64,000 nt of DNA, taken from positions 1,178,001 through 1,242,000 of the forward strand of contig RCTD01000006.1 of the NCBI GenBank assembly GCA_014898415.1, in the 5' to 3' direction. This document shows positions 37,140-48,238 of the stretch, piece after piece. The stretch is from Stromatinia cepivora (taxonomy: Eukaryota; Ascomycota; Leotiomycetes; Helotiales; Sclerotiniaceae). Position 1 is the stretch's first letter. Each line of letters starts with the position of its first letter. Below the pieces are notes generated by a model, which saw nothing but the letters and a program-made list of their open reading frames with translations, ran no database searches and was not told where the DNA came from. Made by a program: the position numbers and the translations under genes.

Positions 37140-38013
37140 TAAACCTCAATAACGATAATATATCATTCCTTTATCAACCTTTATCCTTTATTTGATAATA
37201 AAATCTATTGATTTGAATAATAAAGATTGATCAAATATATATAAAGAAATATTTATATCAATATATTATTTGTTAAAGAAAGTTTTATTAATGATTTCCT
37301 TTATCAAATTACAATCTTCCTTTATTATATCTTCAATATCAGAATTTGATTTAGAGATATTATTAACAAAATATATTTGATCTTTTTTATTGAAATAAAT
37401 CTTCTTCGGATTCGATGATCTTCTTCTCTTTTAGTAACAAAAATAACTACAAAGGAATTTACTAGCTCATATTAAATACAAATAATCTTATATATAATAA
37501 CCTTTCTTTTGATATAGATTACAAATATTATTTAGGATTTCGAAATCTGATTTTTAATATCGAAAAATATATTTAGATCTTTTCGCAATTTATATTTGCT
37601 TTGATTTATTTTTAAAATAAAATTCTTTAATCTACAAATACTTAATCTTATTATTGATACTAAAATTGATTTAGATATCCAATATATCCATTATTTTTTA
37701 ATAATCGATTAAAAAACTATATATTAAAATCAAAAACAAAATAGTATCTTAATATATTAATTGATAACTTTCATCTACAACTCCTAATTTCCTTTTATAC
37801 TCTTTCAATTTATTCCAAACTTCGATAATGATTATATCGAAATGAATATCGAATTGAAATTTGAAGTTCTAAATCATCATTATATACATATTAACTATAA
37901 TTGCATTAACTCTGATATATTTCGATTTAAGATATCTCCAAAGTATATATACTATTGAATATTCGTCAATAAAGACTTTATCATCATCATTAAATATTAT
38001 ACAAATATATAAT

Positions 38014-38321
38014 TGTCACGGAAAGCCCCGCAATCCCCTGTATTTTATGAAGGATCAAAGCGTATGCTTTCCAATCGGAATGAAGGATCTACTAGCCCTT
38101 ACCAATCCACCAATTGATAAGGTGATCCTGATATACTAATAAACAAAGATCTAGCCTAATTAAGGTGCATATCGGCTAGATAACCACTCATTTGTTCTAT
38201 ATATACAGCTCTTGATTCATATAATCAAGGGCAAGTCATTCAATTCTTTTACTCTACCAATCACGTGTACCACCTATTCCCCGATCCCTGAAAGTGCTGT
38301 GTAATCATACTATCCCGTGAT
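38014..38321 (+). repeat. solo LTR of family B inside inner element A
   Basis: 308 bp flanked by the target duplication ATAAT (38009-38013 and 38322-38326) with no internal sequence, so it is the product of LTR-LTR recombination. It keeps more G and C than either LTR of the full-length B element and is probably the younger insertion. Confidence 0.9.
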
Positions 38322-38958
38322 AATAATAATATATTCACTTTGTCCTTTAAATATTCCAATTTCAACTCAATATTATAATATATATAATCATTGATCTCAT
38401 AAACAAATACTATATTGAATCCTACAATCTATATATATTCATCTAATATTTAATCAATTATATAAAATCATTTTTTCCCTTTCAATTATATCTTCGTTTA
38501 TCTAAATTATCATTTATAATTATTTTGATCAAACTTTGAAGGATTATTCGATTCCGATATTGTAAAGATTTCTTACTATTTGATAAATATCGAAAATAAT
38601 CTTCAGGTTTTTAAGACTATCTTAAAAAATATATAGCAAATAGATTCAGGATAATAAAGAAATATAAAAATAAAACAATAAGAAAATTCGTAAAATTATA
38701 TTATAATATATTTTCTTATAATTATACAAACTTGCTCTTCATTTCTGTTATAATTCTATATCAACATTGTACAAATTGCTCTCTATTCTAATCTATAATA
38801 TTGTAAATTATAAACTGTATTATTATATTTCAACTCTACTCCGATAACATTATATAAAAACTCTGATTTTTATTTTATTTCACCCCTACTAACTATACTA
38901 ATCCTTTCTCGATTTACTTTACTTTCTAATTATTACTATATAACCGGATCTCATAATC

Positions 38959-39124
38959 TATTAACTTTTAATATAAAAAATAATAGTATTATTAATTATA
39001 TAGATTGAACTAAGAATCTATAATTCTAATAAAAGTAGAATTGAGGTTATCCTCAAATATGGTCTGTGCACCATTGTGATCACGTGACCTCAATTCTAAT
39101 CCTATGATGGCCTCATTTCCAACA
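38959..39124 (-). repeat. 5' LTR of inner element A
   Basis: 166-bp family-A LTR, reverse orientation. Its end inside the element is heavily mutated while the outer half keeps CACGTGACC. Confidence 0.9.
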
Positions 39125-40318
39125 ATTTAGAATTTCAAATTTCAATCTGATATTTATTCTGATATAATTATTATCGAAGTTTGAAATAAATTGAAAGAGT
39201 ATAAAAAGAAATTAAGGATTGCAAATGAAAATTGTTAATTAATATATCAAGACATTGTTTTATTCTTGATTTTAATATATAATCTTTCAATCGATTATCA
39301 AAGAATAATAGATATATTGGATATCCAAATCAGTTTTAATATCGATAATAAAATTAAATATTTATAAATTAAGGAATTTTGTTTTAAAGATAAATCAAAG
39401 CAAATATAAATTACAAAAAAACCTAGGTATATTTTTCAACATCAAGAATTAGATTTCGAGATCCCAAATAATACTTGTGATCTATATCAAAAGGAAGATC
39501 ATTATATATAAGATTGTTTATATTTAATATAAATCAATAAATTCCTTTACAATTATTTTTATTATTAAAAGAGAAAGAGATTATTGAATCTGAAGAAGGT
39601 TTATTTCAATAAGAAAAACTAAATATACTTTACTAATAATATTTCTGAATCAGATTCTAATATTAAGGATATAATAAAAAAAGATTGTAATTTGATAAAG
39701 GAAATCATTGGTAAGGTTTCTTTTAGTAAATAATATATCGATATAGATATTTCTTTATATATATTTGATTAATCTTTATTATTTAGATTAATAGATTTTA
39801 TTATTAAATGAAGAATAAAGGTTGATAGGGGAGTAATATATTATTGTTATTAGGGTTTAATAGATATAATATATGAAGATAATTTTAAAATGCTATTTTC
39901 AAATATATTATATATATTAAGGTTAGGAGTAAATTTGTTATCAGAAAAAAGGATTTGCGAAACAAAATTGTAAGGGGAATTCAATTTTTATTATATATAT
40001 TTCAAAAAGAACAATAAGAAAATCATCTATATTAGAATGCAAGATAGAATGTATATGGTTTTATATATAATCAAAGAATATAAGAATATAACTTTTTGTT
40101 TGAGTATATATCAAAATGATTAGGAAAAAGACTTTTCTTTAAAGATAATCGATAATATTAAAGATATTGATAACGAATTAATATTTAAAAAGAAAAAGAG
40201 ATATCTATTATAATATCGAAGATTCAATTATTTAGATCCAGATAAGATCAAAAATTTATATAAGATATTTAATATAATCAAGCCAATAAAGATTCTAATT
40301 GAATTAGATATCTATAAA

Positions 40319-40504
40319 ATGTATATATTCATTAAGATGATCAATTGTATTCCAAAACAATTGAATTTATATAAATTAAAAAAATTCGAATTTATATATT
40401 TCGATATTACAGGATTATTTTTAAAATCGATTCGAAGGAATTATTATTTTATATTGATCATTAACAATTGTATAAAAGTAAATTGGATTATATTATTTAA
40501 ATAA
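40319..40504 (+). pseudogene. integrase remnant of outer element A
   Basis: A 61-codon open stretch with NCIPKQLNLYKLKKFEFIYF reads as the zinc-binding/core junction of a Copia integrase. Confidence 0.6.
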
Positions 40505-41811
40505 AAAGATAATACAATTCAAATATTGAAAACTTAAAAAAAGGAGATAGAATTGATTATTAAAAAAAAATCATTACAATCAGGATTAATAGTGTATTAG
40601 AACTTCTATAAGCTATTTATAAATAATTATTAAATATATGATCCGAAGTTATAATAATTGCCTCTTTATATCAAAACAAATCTGCAGAACAGAATATAAG
40701 AATTACAAAAACAAATATAAAAGTAATACTAAAAGAAACTGGATTATTATTAAAATTTTTAGAACGAAATTATAAAATATAATATTTATATTAGAAATCG
40801 TATTAATATTGATTTTAATATAAACAAAATAGATCGATCTTTTATAAAAACTTTTATAAATATAATACTAGATATAAAAATATATAAAATTTAGGGGAGC
40901 AAATATTATATTTATATCAATCCCAAGATTATTCCGAAAAGACAAAGATATAACAAATTGCAGAATATTTCGAAAGTTAGTATATTTTTAGGATATTTAA
41001 AAATTATAAACAAATATATCAAAATATATTCTTCAAAGTTAGATTATATATTTCGATCAAACAAAGTAATTATAGATGAATTTTATTGAAGAGGAGATTT
41101 GGATCTTAAATTAAGAAATTGTAAATCAGATTTATAAAGAATTAAAAATATAAAATTAGATCGAAAACCTTGTAATAAATCAACAACAAATAAAGCATCT
41201 TTTTTATCCTCAATATTAAATATAATATCTATATCATTTTCGTTCCAAATATTCTTTCTAATAGATATTATACCAAGTTCAATGATTATATTAAGCATCT
41301 TAATTGTTGAATTGAAACCAGATAAATTAGATATATTAATACTAATATACAATAAAGATGAATATAACAATATTCAGAAGATAAATCAAAAATCTTTTTC
41401 TAAGGATATTTCAGATATCGAATCCATTATTCTAGAGATTCTAGCCCAAAAATCAACTTTTACAAATCCTGAATTTATATTGAAAGCAAAATTTAAGATC
41501 GTTTTAAATTTTATTGATAAATTTGTTTCAATAGAATCAGAAAGCGAAATAAATCCATAATTATTTAAAATCGAATAAAAGAATATAATAGATCTTAAAA
41601 ACGAATCTTTAAAATATTTAATATAAAAACAGAAAAGAAATATAAAACAAAATTCTGAAGGAGAATAGAAAAGTAAGATTATAAAAGTATTGATTGCAAT
41701 ATCCATATAAACTAAAATTCAAGAAAATATAAAATATGTTAACTTTTGGTGCAGGAAGTAGTAGTATTGTTGACTATGTAGGTTGAACTAAGGATCTATA
41801 TTTCTAGTAGG

Positions 41812-41961
41812 TGTCACGAGATACACGTGATCGCGTCCGATCGGGTTAGTACGGTACTAAGCTTCGAGCCGATCATATATATAGCTTCGTAGCACATTTT
41901 CTTTAACTCTGTAACTTTTAATTCTAAGGTTGATCTTTAAATGTTTGTTGGATTCGTTATA
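41812..41961 (+). repeat. 5' LTR of element D
   Basis: 150 bp from TGTCACGAGATACACGTG to GGATTCGTTATA. Confidence 0.85.
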
Positions 41962-42152
41962 TTATTAAAAGCTTTTCTAGATAAAAAATGAAATAATATT
42001 TATATATACTTATATACACTCCGCTTGCTTTTGTTTAGGCATATTGTTTATACTCTCTCATTTACATATAGATCTTCTTGATATTATTCAAAAATATTGT
42101 CTTTTTTCTTATCTTTAATTTCTAAATTATAGATTACAATTCGATAAACCTT

Positions 42153-42347
42153 GTGATTGCAGAATTTCGTGGCGAAGTGATTTATCAGCGGGATGAAATC
42201 TTGTTCCTATGCTCCCTGATTCTCGAACGCACTCCTGCTGCTCATACTCCTTCTCGTCCGAAACTCTCTCTCCCTGATCCTGAAAAGTTCAGTGGTAGCT
42301 TTCAAAACTACCTCAGCTTTCTTCTCTTGATCAAAACGTTCCTTTAG
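42153..42347 (+). pseudogene. Gag N-terminal fragment of element D
   Basis: 64 codons with RPKLSLPDPEKFSGS, a motif common near the N-terminus of fungal Gypsy Gag. The frame breaks at about 42345 and the gag similarity resumes in other frames to about 42640. Confidence 0.65.
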
Positions 42348-43213
42348 ATCATACGACGATCCTGGATCAACTTACATATGTTTATAACAATCCGAATAAA
42401 ATTCAAGAAGCCGAAGATAAGTTATTCATTCTTAAACAAGGAATCGATTCTTTATATACTTATATTACAAAATTCGAAAGGATTCTTTACAAAACCAAAG
42501 ATCAGAATTGACCTGATTCGAATAAAATCTCAACCTTTTGTAATGGATTCAATGTTATTCTTAGAAATCGTTTTTCTCAACAGCTTTCTTTTTTTCGTTT
42601 CTATTCTGATTTTGTTTAGATTATATAACAACTAGTTATTCGTATAGCAAATGGATTCCCTGTATTATTCTACTTTAATGAGTTTAGAACCCTATATATA
42701 TTGCAGAATCCATCCCATTTTCGGAACTACAATCCAATAGACATTAGCAACCTTAATATTATTGGTACCTTTAGTCCTTTTGATACCCAATCAGACAAGC
42801 CCGATCATATTTTGATTTTACCCTATATATAAATATTCAAGTTTTCCCTTTCTGAAAGAACTTTTTTATACAAATAAAATAAATATATACAATATAGAAA
42901 TATCTCTTATTAAATACAAATCTATCCGTTAAACCTATATCAAGGAATCCGAGATCGATAAGAATTTGTTCTGATTATTATATTAACTACTAAACCCGAA
43001 AACGACAATGATAAAGATTTAGAAGAGATAATCAATAACTGATATTTTGAAGATCGCTTGAAAAAAGTATATAATATAATGGATATATATTTGTTGGTTA
43101 TAATACAATCTATATATCAAGAATTTTTATCAAAAGAAGATTAGTAATCATTTTGTATTTAAGTTATTTGTTTAAAATGAATTCGAAGCGAATTCTTCAA
43201 AAAGGGGGGATAG

Positions 43214-43363
43214 TATTATAAGATATATATGATCGCGTTCGATCAGGCTAGTACAGTATTAAGCTTCGAGCCGATCATATATATAGCTTTGTAGCACACT
43301 CTCTTTAACTCTGTAGCTTTTAATTCTAAGGTTGATCTCTAAACGTTCGTTGGGTTCGTCACA
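43214..43363 (+). repeat. 3' LTR of element D
   Basis: 150 bp. The first 20 bases show several CA-to-TA changes against the 5' LTR. Confidence 0.85.
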
Positions 43364-43858
43364 GTAGGAGTAGAATTGAGGTTATCCCCAAATATGGTCT
43401 ATGCGCCATTGTGATCACGTGACCTCAATTCTAATCCTATGATGGCCTCATTTCCAACAAAATACATTATAATTATAATCCCAATTATTTATAAGATAAA
43501 CCTTTATATCAAAAATAAAATCATTTCAGATTTCATAATTTCATTAATAGATATAAATAATATAAAAGATGTAATATATTTAATCAAAGAAATTCTAGGA
43601 ATCAAAATATTAAGAATTTATAAAAAAGCAATATCGGATCGAGAATATTCTGAAAAATGAAAGGAAATTATTCAAAAGAAAATCATATCTTTAATTCAAA
43701 ATAATATTTAGAAAAAATATATACTCCTTAAAGAAAGTAATCTGATTTCGATAAAATAGATATTTATAATTAAGATAAAGGATAATAAGATAGAATGATT
43801 TAAGGCAAGATTAATGATTCGAGGGTTCAATTAGGTATTAGAAAAAGATTATAATGAA

Positions 43859-44146
43859 ATGTTTATATTAACAATGAAATTAGATATACTTAGACTATTC
43901 CTAATTATCATTGTAAAGGAAAATTTGGAATGCTTACATTTCGATATCAAAAACGCCTTTACTGAATCGCACTTGAAAAAAGAGATCTACCTCGAACCAC
44001 CCCAAGGTATCAAAGTTTCAGGGGGAGTTGTGATATTCTATGGAGGCCTTATATCGTGGGCTAGCAAGAAACAAATGTTTATAATTACCTCTAATACGGA
44101 ATCAGAATATATTGCAATAACAATGTTCATCAAACAAAGGAGATAA
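43859..44146 (+). pseudogene. RT/RNase H deletion fusion in outer element A
   Basis: A 95-codon frame begins with RT sequence (LECLHFDIKNAFTESHL, YLEPPQGIKV) and passes directly into RNase H sequence (GGLISWASKKQ, TESEYIAI). The catalytic YVDD region and several hundred bases between are missing. The junction is in frame. Confidence 0.7.
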
Positions 44147-44472
44147 ATTGTATAAATATTCAAAGATCTATTCAGATCAAATTATATTGGAAAGAATAAA
44201 AATACAATTCAGATACTTGATAACAATCAGGGCATTTTAATTTTAACCAAAAACCTATGTTTGTATAAACAATCCAAATATATAGATATCAGTTATCACT
44301 TTATTAAGGATTTGATAGAAAAGGAGAAAATCGTTATTAGTTATATCAATATATACAATATAATTGTTAATGAAATAACAAAACCTTATATAAAAATTGC
44401 TTTCAAAAGATTCAAAAAAATATTAGGATTAATAATCTAGAAGAATCGAATAGGATATCCTTAATAAGGGAG

Positions 44473-44638
44473 TATTGGAAATGAGATCATTATAGGATTA
44501 GAATTGAGATTACATGATCACAATGCTATACAGATCATATTTGGGGATAACCTCAATTCTATTCCTACTAGAATTATAGATTCTTAGTTCAATCTATATA
44601 GTCAATAATACTACTACTTCCTGCACCAAAAGTTAACA
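44473..44638 (+). repeat. extra family-A LTR before the true 3' LTR
   Basis: 166 bp, start mutated TG to TA. It is followed by 124 bp repeating the end of RNase H (44639-44762) and then by the outer element's 3' LTR. Confidence 0.85.
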
Positions 44639-44762
44639 ATATATATAATATAATTATCGACGGAATGACGAAGTTTTGTATAAGGATTGTTTTCAAAAGG
44701 TTCAAAAAAATGTTAGGATTAGTAGTTTAGGAGGATCGAATAGGATATCCTTAATAAAGGAA

Positions 44763-44928
44763 TGTTGGAAATGAGGTCATTATAGGATTAGAATTGAGGT
44801 TACGTGATTATAATGGTGCACAGATTATATTTGGGGATAATCTCAATTCTACTCTTATTAGAATTATAGATCCTTAGTTCAACCTATATAGAAAACAATA
44901 CTACTACTTTCTGCATCAAAAGTTAACA
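44763..44928 (+). repeat. 3' LTR of outer element A
   Basis: 166 bp, TG...CA, followed by the AAACT target duplication that matches the left end at 17314-17318. Confidence 0.9.
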
Positions 44929-45336
44929 AAACTTTTTATTGTTTTTTTTTTGAATCTATAAAAGAATCTTTATATAATGAGTGAAAACTCTTCAACTTCG
45001 GCCCGATTACGGGTTTCCAATAGTATACATTCGTATTGGTAGTAGAAAATTTAATATAAATTTCAATTCAAATATATTCTAATTAAAAATCTAAAATCTA
45101 TTTATTGTCTATTTTTTATTATTATATTCATTTTTTATTTCAATAGTCATATAATTATTTAATCTGAAAACTAATAATGAATTTCAATTTATAATATTTT
45201 ATACGCAAAAGAAACAAAACTATATAATATATATTTTTCCAAAAAATTAAAAACTTAAAATAAATTAAAGAGATTTAATGAAATAAATATAATATAATTT
45301 ATATTTTATTTATAGATAATTAACAATATAAATAAA

Positions 45337-45440
45337 TATCGAAGATTGAAATCCGATAATTATAAATGGTTTCGTTGGTTTAGATAAGTATCAAGGGTTG
45401 AAATCCGATGGTTATGGATGGTTTCGTTAGTTTAGATGTC
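45337..45440 (+). repeat. two-copy 52-bp tandem repeat at the edge of the AT-rich block
   Basis: Two copies at a 52-bp offset share TTGAAATCCGAT and ATGGTTTCGTT. The left copy has A where the right copy has G at several sites. Confidence 0.75.
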
Positions 45441-45789
45441 CACCTTGTATCAGTGATTCCCCACAAAACGGCGTCAAATATGTCATCCTGAATCACTCCT
45501 AGAAGGGAACGGTGGCTCGGGTCGAATTTCTGAAGAGAAACTTTAATTCATACTACTCTCAGCCCACGTGCGGTAGATCCAACTTCGCTTTGGTCATCTT
45601 TCGGTAATTATATGGAGCCTTAGTCGAAAAGCTTTGTTATGCCTGTTTCAGATCCTTCAAGGCCGGCACGAGCGTAAAGTGTCGATGAGCTCTTTGGTTA
45701 GGCAGTTTTGTTGCGCTGCCACGGGGAGAATGTAAATGCACGATTAGTCAGATATTTTTAAGGTGGTAGCGCCATTTTTTTTTCCAGAA

Positions 45790-47080
45790 ATATCAGTTTT
45801 CTCGGCCTTTTTTTGCCCCTTATCTCCTGCAAGACTAGGTCTAAGATGCAAATCGGAGTCAAAATCAACATTATGACGGAGCTTGGGATTTATGTACGAT
45901 CTTGCTCATATCGAGCTCGCTTAACACCGAATAATCCCTTTTCTTGCCGATGTTGAATTCACTCTGCGGAGTAGTGACTTTTGCACCTTTCTCAACATCT
46001 TCGATTTCATTAGCGGTTGGTATTGATTCGTTCATCATTGTTCCAGCCTCCTGAAGTCGTACTCGAGCAGGAGAATTATCTTGTGTTGTGATCTTTCCGA
46101 AGGGATTCCATGAATCATTCGCGCCGGGCCTGAAGCTTAATCTTGTGCATGTTGGACATTTTGGAGTCTATAGTGTGCCCTGAAACAGAGAAATCTTGGA
46201 ATTCGCTATACTTCCTTTCATTATTGTCCACGGAGATCGAGGCCTTATTTCTTTCAGTATCCCAAATGCTCAGTGCCGGTATGACTTTCGCAGGCTCTCC
46301 GCAAAAAATTTATCCATCTCCATTCCAATCAAGGCAGGTGATTGTAATAGGTTTAATCATAAATCCATTCAGTCGAGTCGCTCTATTCAAGCCCAAACCA
46401 ACACACCTAGTACATTTGTTTCCCAACTGCGAAACGCTTGGCTTTAAATGTAAATCAGAGATATGCATGTCTTCTTGAAGCTCATAATTGCGTAACATCT
46501 TATTCACATCGAGCTCGCTCAATCTATTTTGGTCACCGGAGGCTCGTCCAGAATGGAGGTTAAGTTTTCCGTGATTCATTCGGTTTTCCAATGTCAATCA
46601 TGATATGATGTTCGGCATTAGAGGAATCTTGCACTATGTTTTGCGCTCCCATCGAGATCTTCAAAGACTAGACTGATCGTCAACCTTCTTGATGGAATGT
46701 CACTGGGTGTGCTTTGTAATCCTGAAGAGTTGCTTTATGGATTCATCGGAAACTGTTGGGAAATTGCTTACATTATCTGCTCCAGCAAAGCCCGTTCATG
46801 TTGCTGCAGAAGATAACAATATGCCTGAAGCTCATCTCTAGTGTATGAACTAATGTAAGACTGCTGTGAATTCTATTGCTGCAAATGGGTCTGCTGGATT
46901 TGTTGATATTGTGCCTGCTCATAGTAGGTACGACGTTAGGTGGTTATTTGAGGGCTGGCTTGATATTTGTCCATAAAGCCAGTGTTTTTGTGGGGTAAAG
47001 TAAGGATAATAGTAATCAGAGGTATGGAGTAGTGGTTCGTGGTAGGTACTTCGGGTCACATCATAGTAGGAAGTAGTCAT
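45790..47080 (-). pseudogene. broken Tyr/Gln-rich gene with an internally duplicated module
   Basis: From ATG 47080 the minus strand reads a Tyr-rich start (MTTSYYDVTRSTYHEP) that breaks after about 50 codons. It resumes in another frame as a Gln-rich stretch (AQYQQIQQTHLQQ, then DELQAYCYLLQQHERALLEQ). Further left, 46597-46310 encodes LSELDVNKM, DLHLKPSVSQLG and a CTRC pair. A related stretch at about 46030-45800 (LSELDMSKI, then DLHLRPSLAG in another frame) looks like a second copy of this module. Stops and shifts separate the pieces. I do not recognise the family. Its position just beside the nest suggests decay after the insertions. Confidence 0.4.
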
Positions 47081-47182
47081 GCTGTGTGGTAGTAAAAACT
47101 GTTGCTAATAATTCTCTGACATTATTGATGAAAGTTACAACTTCATCAACACCCTCTGTAAAGTCACATAATTATTATCGTT

Positions 47183-48238
47183 CTATTTGTAAAGCTTGGA
47201 CATCTTGTCCCGTGTGTTGTGTCGTCTAGTGATATGTCGTTTGATGTTGTCTGCTCGAACTGAGCCTTTGTAGCCATTAGTAATGGACATGTCACAGTTC
47301 TTTGCTAAGCAAAAGTACGCCAATGGACCAGTAATGCCATGAGATGCAAGGTGTCGATCGAGGTCTCTCTTCTCTGCGAAAGGCTTTTGGATATAGTAAG
47401 GAAAATCACATTTGAGATTGGGATCGTGGATTTTAAGATGTAGTCTTATGTTAATAGTCAGTATTTATGTTTATAATAAGAGCAGATTTAGCCCTATATC
47501 TCCTCATCTCTATGGTTTGGCAAGAAATATACATTAATTCAACATGCTTATCACACATTGGAATATGGTCTTCGTCAAACTTCCGAGAAGAATCATAATG
47601 ATTTTCAATTCAGATGTGAACATTAGATGACACCTTTTGAGGGGAGAAGAAAAAGCTCTTGGAAGATGTAGAATACATTCAACTCAACTGAAGGAACTAT
47701 TATGCTTACCTGAGAATCACCCTTGTCTGGCACCCCTGTCCACAAACAGTGCAAAAGTACTTTGCATCTTTTGAGATTTTCTTCCCAGAATTTCCTTGTG
47801 GAGAACTTCCAGGAGAACTTCCAGGAGACTTATTTGTGGAAGGGGAAGACTGGCTGTACAGATTGGCATCGGTTTGATTGTAAGCACTGGTGTCCATGGT
47901 AGGAGTTGTAGCATTTGATTGGATGTGATATGGCGCATCACATAGGTGGCTGAAATCAGAGCCATCAATGGACGCATTTGGAAGTGTTTCGAAAGGAAAT
48001 GTGAACAATAAGGCATCCGCAATCACAGATGGAGTGTTGTAAACATCTTGATATGATTCTGAGCTTGGCTTGTCGATGGAGAAATTGAGAAATTCTGAAC
48101 AAGGATCATTGTCGAATGGTTGAAAACTCTCCCAATCAAAGTATGTGCCCTAAGGAAGCAGGAAATCAGTGATTCATTGTTTTAACAACAGTTTCCGAAA
48201 TCAGTGATTTACTGTTGGGAGGAAAATTAAGGTACCAT
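47183..48238 (-). CDS. C2H2 zinc-finger protein, putative transcription factor
   Basis: Exons 48238-48236 (only the ATG), 48149-47710 and 47444-47183 join in frame to 234 residues. The intron after the ATG is 86 nt (donor GTACCT, acceptor CCTTAG) and the second is 263 nt (branch-like ATTAAC). The N-terminal half is acidic, then Ser/Pro/Asn rich. A canonical finger follows: CTVC, 12 residues, then HLKIH. A second unit has RDLDRHLASH, and a third atypical one has FCLAKNC with a distant HITRRH. This arrangement is common in small Pezizomycotina C2H2 regulators of unknown target. If the three-base first exon is wrong, translation would start at an internal Met after the acidic region. Confidence 0.7.

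Larger units (their letters stand above)
18260..39124 (-). mobile_element. inner LTR retrotransposon, Copia-type family A, inverted inside the outer copy
   Basis: On the minus strand the 5' LTR is 39124-38959 and the 3' LTR 18425-18260, both 166 bp. The target duplication ATTTA is at 18255-18259 and 39125-39129. Subtracting the three elements inserted into it leaves about 5.47 kb, a normal Copia size. Minus-strand remains in order: gag (38958-37740), protease to GAG-pre-integrase (37139-36876), integrase (about 36660-36480), RT (parts at 35270-35182, 28343-28282 and 20030-19022) and RNase H (18742-18458, with LIEKEKIAISYINT and VADRMTKL). All frames are RIP-damaged. Confidence 0.85.
41812..43363 (+). 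mobile_element. short gag-only LTR retroelement, family D (non-autonomous, Gypsy-like gag)
   Basis: 1552 bp with 150-bp LTRs (41812-41961 and 43214-43363), target duplication GTAGG (41807-41811 and 43364-43368) and a polypurine tract AAAAAGGGGGGA just before the 3' LTR. The only coding sequence is a gag region (about 42150-42640) with LPDPEKFSGSFQNYL and, in a shifted frame, NKIQEAEDKLFILKQG and SLYTYITKFERILY, as in Ty3/Gypsy Gag. There is no pol, so it would depend on a partner in trans. Confidence 0.8.
41737..43459 (-). repeat. solo LTR of family A, split by element D
   Basis: Segments 41737-41811 and 43369-43459 together make one 166-bp minus-strand family-A LTR. The target duplication AAATA lies at 41732-41736 and 43460-43464. 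No internal A sequence accompanies it. It sits in the outer A element and was later entered by element D. Confidence 0.85.
17319..44928 (+). mobile_element. outer LTR retrotransposon, Copia-type family A, host of the whole nest
   Basis: 5' LTR 17319-17484 and 3' LTR 44763-44928 are both 166 bp, TG...CA, and flanked by the direct repeat AAACT (17314-17318 and 44929-44933). Native internal sequence survives as 17485-18259 (gag), 39130-41736 (protease, integrase, start of RT) and 43465-44762 (RT and RNase H). Integrase is readable at 40319-40504 and an RT/RNase H fusion at 43859-44146. The rest of the span is later insertions. Every coding domain is broken by stops. LTR copies differ almost only by C/T and G/A changes, as RIP would produce. 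Confidence 0.85.

Noticed and set aside
20036..38321. Repeated 309-bp sequences as a CRISPR-like or satellite array
   Set aside because: They are LTRs of one retroelement family, each with its own flanking duplication.
17319..44928. AT-rich block as mitochondrial DNA or a centromere core
   Set aside because: LTR pairs with target duplications and Copia domains account for almost all of it; no mitochondrial genes are present.
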